From: Pseudisothecium myosuroides
Lineage: Eukaryota; Streptophyta; Bryopsida; Hypnales; Lembophyllaceae
Length of the DNA: 64,000 bases
Direction: 5' to 3'
Assembly: GCA_951799445.1 (NCBI GenBank)
Contig: OX637287.1
Coordinates: 15,810,224-15,874,223 of the forward strand
Part shown: piece by piece, positions 60,560 through 64,000 of the stretch
Numbering within the stretch: the stretch's first letter is position 1
Layout of the letters: the number at the start of each line of letters is the position of its first letter
The notes under the pieces: model-generated
Database searches by the model: none
What the model saw: the letters and a program-made list of their open reading frames with translations, nothing else
What the model was told of the DNA's origin: nothing
Program-made: the position numbers and the translations under genes

Positions 60560-61079
60560 ATGGCCCTGAAGATGAGCTTCACCATGACAAGCCCTATTCT
60601 TGCACTCCTGCTGCTGCTGGGGCTGAGCACAATCTTCACAGAAACTCAGGCTGCATGTGGTGCACCTCCCAATTTGGCAACCTGCTATTCCGCCGCAGTG
60701 GCGGATGTTATGCCTTCGGCTGCCTGCTGCCAGGGGCTGCAGACCTATATCTCAGCTTCAGGTCCAGTTTGCCTCTGCCAGGCTGCAAATAATCCTCAGT
60801 TTACGAAGTCCGGGGCAAAACCAGAGTACGCTATCAAGCTCCCTCAGAAGTGCAAGCTCATGTTCAAGGCTGGTAGCGTGTGCAACGGTAAAACTTTCTT
60901 TCTCCACCAAGCTGCTCCTTGAATGATGATGAAAATGCATCCAAGTGATCGTTCTAAACTAGTTTAGTCATGACTCAATCGGCCCAGGCACTTGTAACGC
61001 GCTCTTCATGTTAGCTCCCTATGAATTGAATTTTCTGTTCAATGCATGTGCAGGCCAAGTGATCCCAGGAGGTCAGTGA
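60560..61079 (+). CDS. Secreted eight-cysteine lipid-transfer-type protein, two exons
   Basis: Exon 1 60560-60887, intron 60888-61053 (166 bp, GTAAAA...GTGCAG), exon 2 61054-61079; 117 residues. Residues 1-31 form a signal peptide with a Leu-rich core and a TQA-A cleavage site. The mature part has the plant lipid-transfer cysteine frame: Cys33-x8-Cys42-x13-Cys56-Cys57-x13-Cys71-x-Cys73-x24-Cys98-x9-Cys108, four disulfides in this family enclosing a lipid cavity. The eight codons of exon 2 add QVIPGGQ after the last cysteine; reading through the intron instead gives an unlikely KTFFLHQAAP tail. An intron just after the eighth cysteine is common in this family. Likely apoplastic, binding or moving cuticle lipids or acting in defence; the exact subtype is not certain. 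There is no GPI-anchor tail. Met5 and Met9 could also serve as starts, but Met1 gives the better upstream context. Confidence 0.9.
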
Positions 61080-63067
61080 TCAGCTTCATCCGAGCAAAGA
61101 AGATCGAGGCATGATTTCTTTTGCATGTGTTACTTATGCAGTTTTGTTGTGATAATGCTGAGTTTCAGCAGGTTGTGAGAATTTGTTTCGGTTTGTTGAA
61201 GTAAGACTGGGTTCTATCTCTGTCTTTGAGATAGAGGCTTATGGGATGACACCTTGTGGAAATGTAAGGCTTTGACTGCAGTATGCACCAAAGCTTTATG
61301 AGATTATCTTATACTCCATTACTTCATTACTTCATCTTGAATCAATATGGTTTTTGCATGTGATCACCTTGTGGATGTTTTGCTCGGTCTGATAGGAGAA
61401 ATCAATAATTTATGCAATAAGTTTCAGTTGATAGACTGGGTGATTAGCCAGTAACAGGTCACATGTGGATTGTTTTGATCTATTTGTTGTCTTTGGCATC
61501 AGCTAGTTGTTGTACTACAAATCACGTCTTGTTCCAGTCAAGGAGTCCACCCAACTTAACTGGCCCAAGTGTTCTCATATATGGGATTGACCAAACTCAC
61601 CTAGCGTGATCTTAAAATGAAGGCATGATTGTTTGCAATTTAATCATAATTATTTGTCTTCTTTCTAACTTGTGTCCACCCTTGCACAAAGAAGGGATTA
61701 AGAGAATTTTTGCATTAATTTTTGATTCCCCCTTTGAGATGTGGAGTTGCAAAGGTGGGACCTAGACCACAATTTATGCAAAAGACAAGAAATCGTGATT
61801 ACACTCTATAACTTTTGGCATAAATTAAATATTTTATTGTCAAAAAGTGCCACATGTCATCTTGTTATTAGTTTAGAGTGACATGGATGATGAAATTTGG
61901 CCTCCTTGAATACTTTGCATACACTCCCCCCATTCAATGTAAACATTTGTAGATCTATGGAAATTGACAATCTTCTCACAATTTATTAAAGTCATCCATC
62001 GGACACTCACTGTCCTCACTGTCCTTACAAGGTTAATGAAAACATACCACACGCTTTTGACAACTGATTTTGACAATATTGCTCAATGTTCAGAATTATA
62101 CTCTCTAGATTGCTGCATTTGAACTTGAAATTGTGTGCAATTGTGCCCAATTTAATTTTTCTTTGGCTCTAAAAGAACAAAGAGCCTTTCTCTGCAATAA
62201 TTTGCCAAAAATAATCTACAGAATAGGTGCATTCTCCGTTTCTATAAGAACCCTGAAAATCTTTCATTGCACACTTTAAGTCCTCTGCAACAATTCAGGG
62301 TTACAATCTTACACTTCCTTTCTTCCTTTGTTCAATTGTGTGACTAGAAAGAAATTTTACACACATCTGTCTGCAGAGGTTCTTTCTTGGCCAGGTGCTA
62401 ACAAATGACCTCCCCAACAAGTTGAATAGGCATTCAGGTGCACAGAGTATTGACACAATCGCACAACTTGTCTAATGTCGCATCTCACGAACCCAAAACG
62501 ACTCTACTACCTTACCGAATCACACGAATTCACATTTTCCTCTGAATCTGAATGTGACCAGATTACCCATCCAAATTCACAAAATGATGAGAATTACAGC
62601 TCAGTCTCTGATGATCAACCTAATTCTCATACATTAATCCATTCAGAAAGGCACACAAGGAACATTTTTTGAATTCCCTGGGGGTATTGTACTGAAAATC
62701 CCCTCCAAGGAAACATATAATTGTAGGAAATTGATGTTCACAAGGAATGTGACCTTCACAAGAAATGTGAGACAAGGAATTTTATTAATTTTATTAAGGG
62801 AAAATCTATGCATTTTTCAGTGTTACTCAAAGATGTCCCCACCTCCAAATCAACTCAATTTATGAAATTCAATATTCTAGAATGTTACGTAAAGGTCATT
62901 GACATTAAAACGGCTTAAACGACGGCTTTTGTAAAAATTATATCAAATTAAAAAGACCAAAAAGTTAGGTGAAGACCAAATGAAAAAATAAATATATGTA
63001 GGAAATGTTGGGTTGCATACATATTATAAAAAAACTCACAATATTATATATGAAGAATTGAAACATC
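61080..63067. other. 3' region of the lipid-transfer gene and spacer
   Basis: The first few hundred bases probably hold the 3' untranslated region; AATAA-like signals occur (for example near 61403), but none stands out. 'CTATCTC' and 'GAGATAG' near 61214-61235 form a short hairpin. No other gene is certain before the next element. Confidence 0.4.
62475..62672 (+). CDS. Short polar open frame, unrecognised
   Basis: 65 codons from ATG, rich in Ser, Glu, Asp, Asn and His (SSESECDQ, then DENYSSVSDDQPNSHT), without hydrophobic segments. The composition is more protein-like than most frames here, but there is no family match, promoter or intron signal that I can support. It could be a remnant of a retroelement or gene, or chance. 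Confidence 0.2.
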   Translation: MSHLTNPKRLYYLTESHEFTFSSESECDQITHPNSQNDENYSSVSDDQPNSHTLIHSERHTRNIF

Positions 63068-63069
63068 TA

Positions 63070-63648
63070 TTCCCTCTGTCCCACTAAAAAACTCCAAAAA
63101 GCTTCCCCACAAGGGATTAGCTATATTTCTAGTCTTTGTGCCAGTGATACATGCATTCAAAAATCAGCAACCCATATCTTAAATCTATGCAAAATCTCCA
63201 ACTTAGGCACCGTCATTTAGGCACACAAAATTTATGCAAAAAGTATTATATTTGTACATGGTTTGTGAATGCTGCCAAGAACTCTGTCATTCTTGATGAT
63301 TTAAAGGTTGGTGGCAACAATGGGATTTTAAAAACATTTGTGCTAATCTAAATACCCGCAAGAAAGAAACCTAGCCCACTTCATGAACAAATTTGCATAG
63401 TGCCGAAGTGGTCACCAAATCCATTGTCAATACTACTACTGTTTGAGGAAGCACAACTGAACAAGTACAAGGTGCCTCATATAGGCAAGGCCAAGCTTTC
63501 TAGGAGAGAAGTGCTCCTTGACCTCTTGACTTGCCCTACAAAATTGTTCAACACGGTCAGCGCTTACTCAACAATTAAAATCATAAAATTGGGCTTTTTA
63601 GTGGGACAAGAATTGTGTGATTTGGACTTTTTTAGTGGACAGAGGGAG
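63070..63648 (-). mobile_element. Stowaway/mariner-like element C
   Basis: A 579-bp element between TA 63068-63069 and TA 63649-63650. The ends TTCCCTCTGTCCCACTAAAA and (inverted) CTCCCTCTGTCCACTAAAAA match apart from the first base and a one-base indel. The interior is element B in inverted orientation ('CTCATATAGGCAAGGCCAAG', 'CAACTTAGGCACCGTCATTT', 'AGGTTGGTGGCAACAATGGG'). Frames at 63151-63351 and 63400-63735 are internal and unrelated to transposases I know. Confidence 0.8.
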
Positions 63649-63650
63649 TA

Positions 63651-64000
63651 TATATGCATAGATTGTAAAATTCCACACACAAAATTCCCTCCAATTAAAA
63701 TTAAATTTTTATTAAAAAGCCCCCAAGTTGGGTAGCTTGTCCCATTATACACGTATTAAAAAACTCATAAATTATGTTTTTTAATGTTGTAATTGTCCTC
63801 AAAAAATACTCATTTTATGTATATAATTACATTTTTGAATTCTTTGTTAAAAGGAATACAAGAATTTTTTACATTAAAACAATTTATATTCCTTAAGATT
63901 TGACTAAAATGAATTATAAATGATTATAATTAGGGCCATATAATATGCGAGTTGTGTACCTGAACCATTAATAGTTTGATGAACATTTGACAAAACCAGC
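63651..64000. other. AT-rich end of window, nothing seen
   Basis: No feature recognised. Confidence 0.4.

Noticed and set aside
60560..60922. Unspliced 120-residue reading of the lipid-transfer gene
   Set aside because: The last eleven codons run into a good GT-AG intron, and splicing gives a family-like C-terminus.
1..64000. CRISPR arrays, operons, rRNA, phage or bacterial defence genes
   Set aside because: None seen; the introns, promoter architecture and transposon types are those of a plant nuclear genome.

Overview
The window reads as AT-rich nuclear DNA from a land plant. The best evidence is one well-formed plant gene, a secreted eight-cysteine lipid-transfer-type protein with a short GT-AG intron at 60560-61079, set in a sea of small plant-style DNA transposons. 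A decayed BAH-domain (EBS/SHL-like) gene copy and a piece of a non-LTR retrotransposon are the only other recognisable coding remnants. Nothing bacterial, organellar or viral was recognised, and the clade within land plants cannot be fixed from the sequence.

Most of the space is repeats. The dominant family (called TTAA-1 here) is a roughly 0.9 kb element without a transposase gene. It starts CCCCTAAAGG, ends in the inverted copy of that, and sits between two TTAA tetranucleotides, as piggyBac-type elements do. About a dozen copies or fragments are visible (4391, 6632, 9957, 11630, 18197, 18822, 22883, 35035?, 39571, 40841, 43916, 51190, 57054). A second, unrelated element with the same logic (CCCTTTAAGGACCG ends, TTAA flanks) lies at 23960-24533. 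Three further small elements (46690, 54395, 63070) have CTCCCTCTGTCCC-like ends and TA flanks and look Stowaway/mariner-like; the last two are inverted copies of one family.

The elements are nested and give a relative history. At 18197-20753 a TTAA-1 copy was split by an element with 21-bp inverted ends, which then received a second TTAA-1 copy. At 22883-25900 a TTAA-1 fragment is split by a 2.3 kb insertion with a 9-bp target duplication, and that insertion itself carries the second TTAA element. At 57054-59289 a TTAA-1 copy is split by a 1.38 kb foldback element whose two arms pair for several hundred bases; related hairpins lie near 43.1 kb and 55.1 kb.

Layout: 0-2.9 kb degenerate tandem satellite; 2.9-13.1 kb TTAA-1 copies and other dispersed repeats; 13.2-14.9 kb less AT-rich single-copy-looking DNA; 15-18 kb very AT-rich spacer; 18-26 kb nested transposons; 26-34 kb mixed, GC-richer spacer without a gene I can name; 34-38 kb dispersed repeats, an ATT microsatellite and a 0.7 kb-spaced direct repeat; 38-39 kb GC-richer spacer; 39.5-45 kb TTAA-1 copies, retrotransposon remnant and hairpin; 46-47.3 kb mariner-like element; 51.3-52.1 kb BAH pseudogene; 54-59.3 kb mariner-like element, hairpins and foldback; 60.4-61.1 kb the lipid-transfer gene; 63-63.65 kb mariner-like element. 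There is no pathway or gene cluster here: only one gene looks functional.
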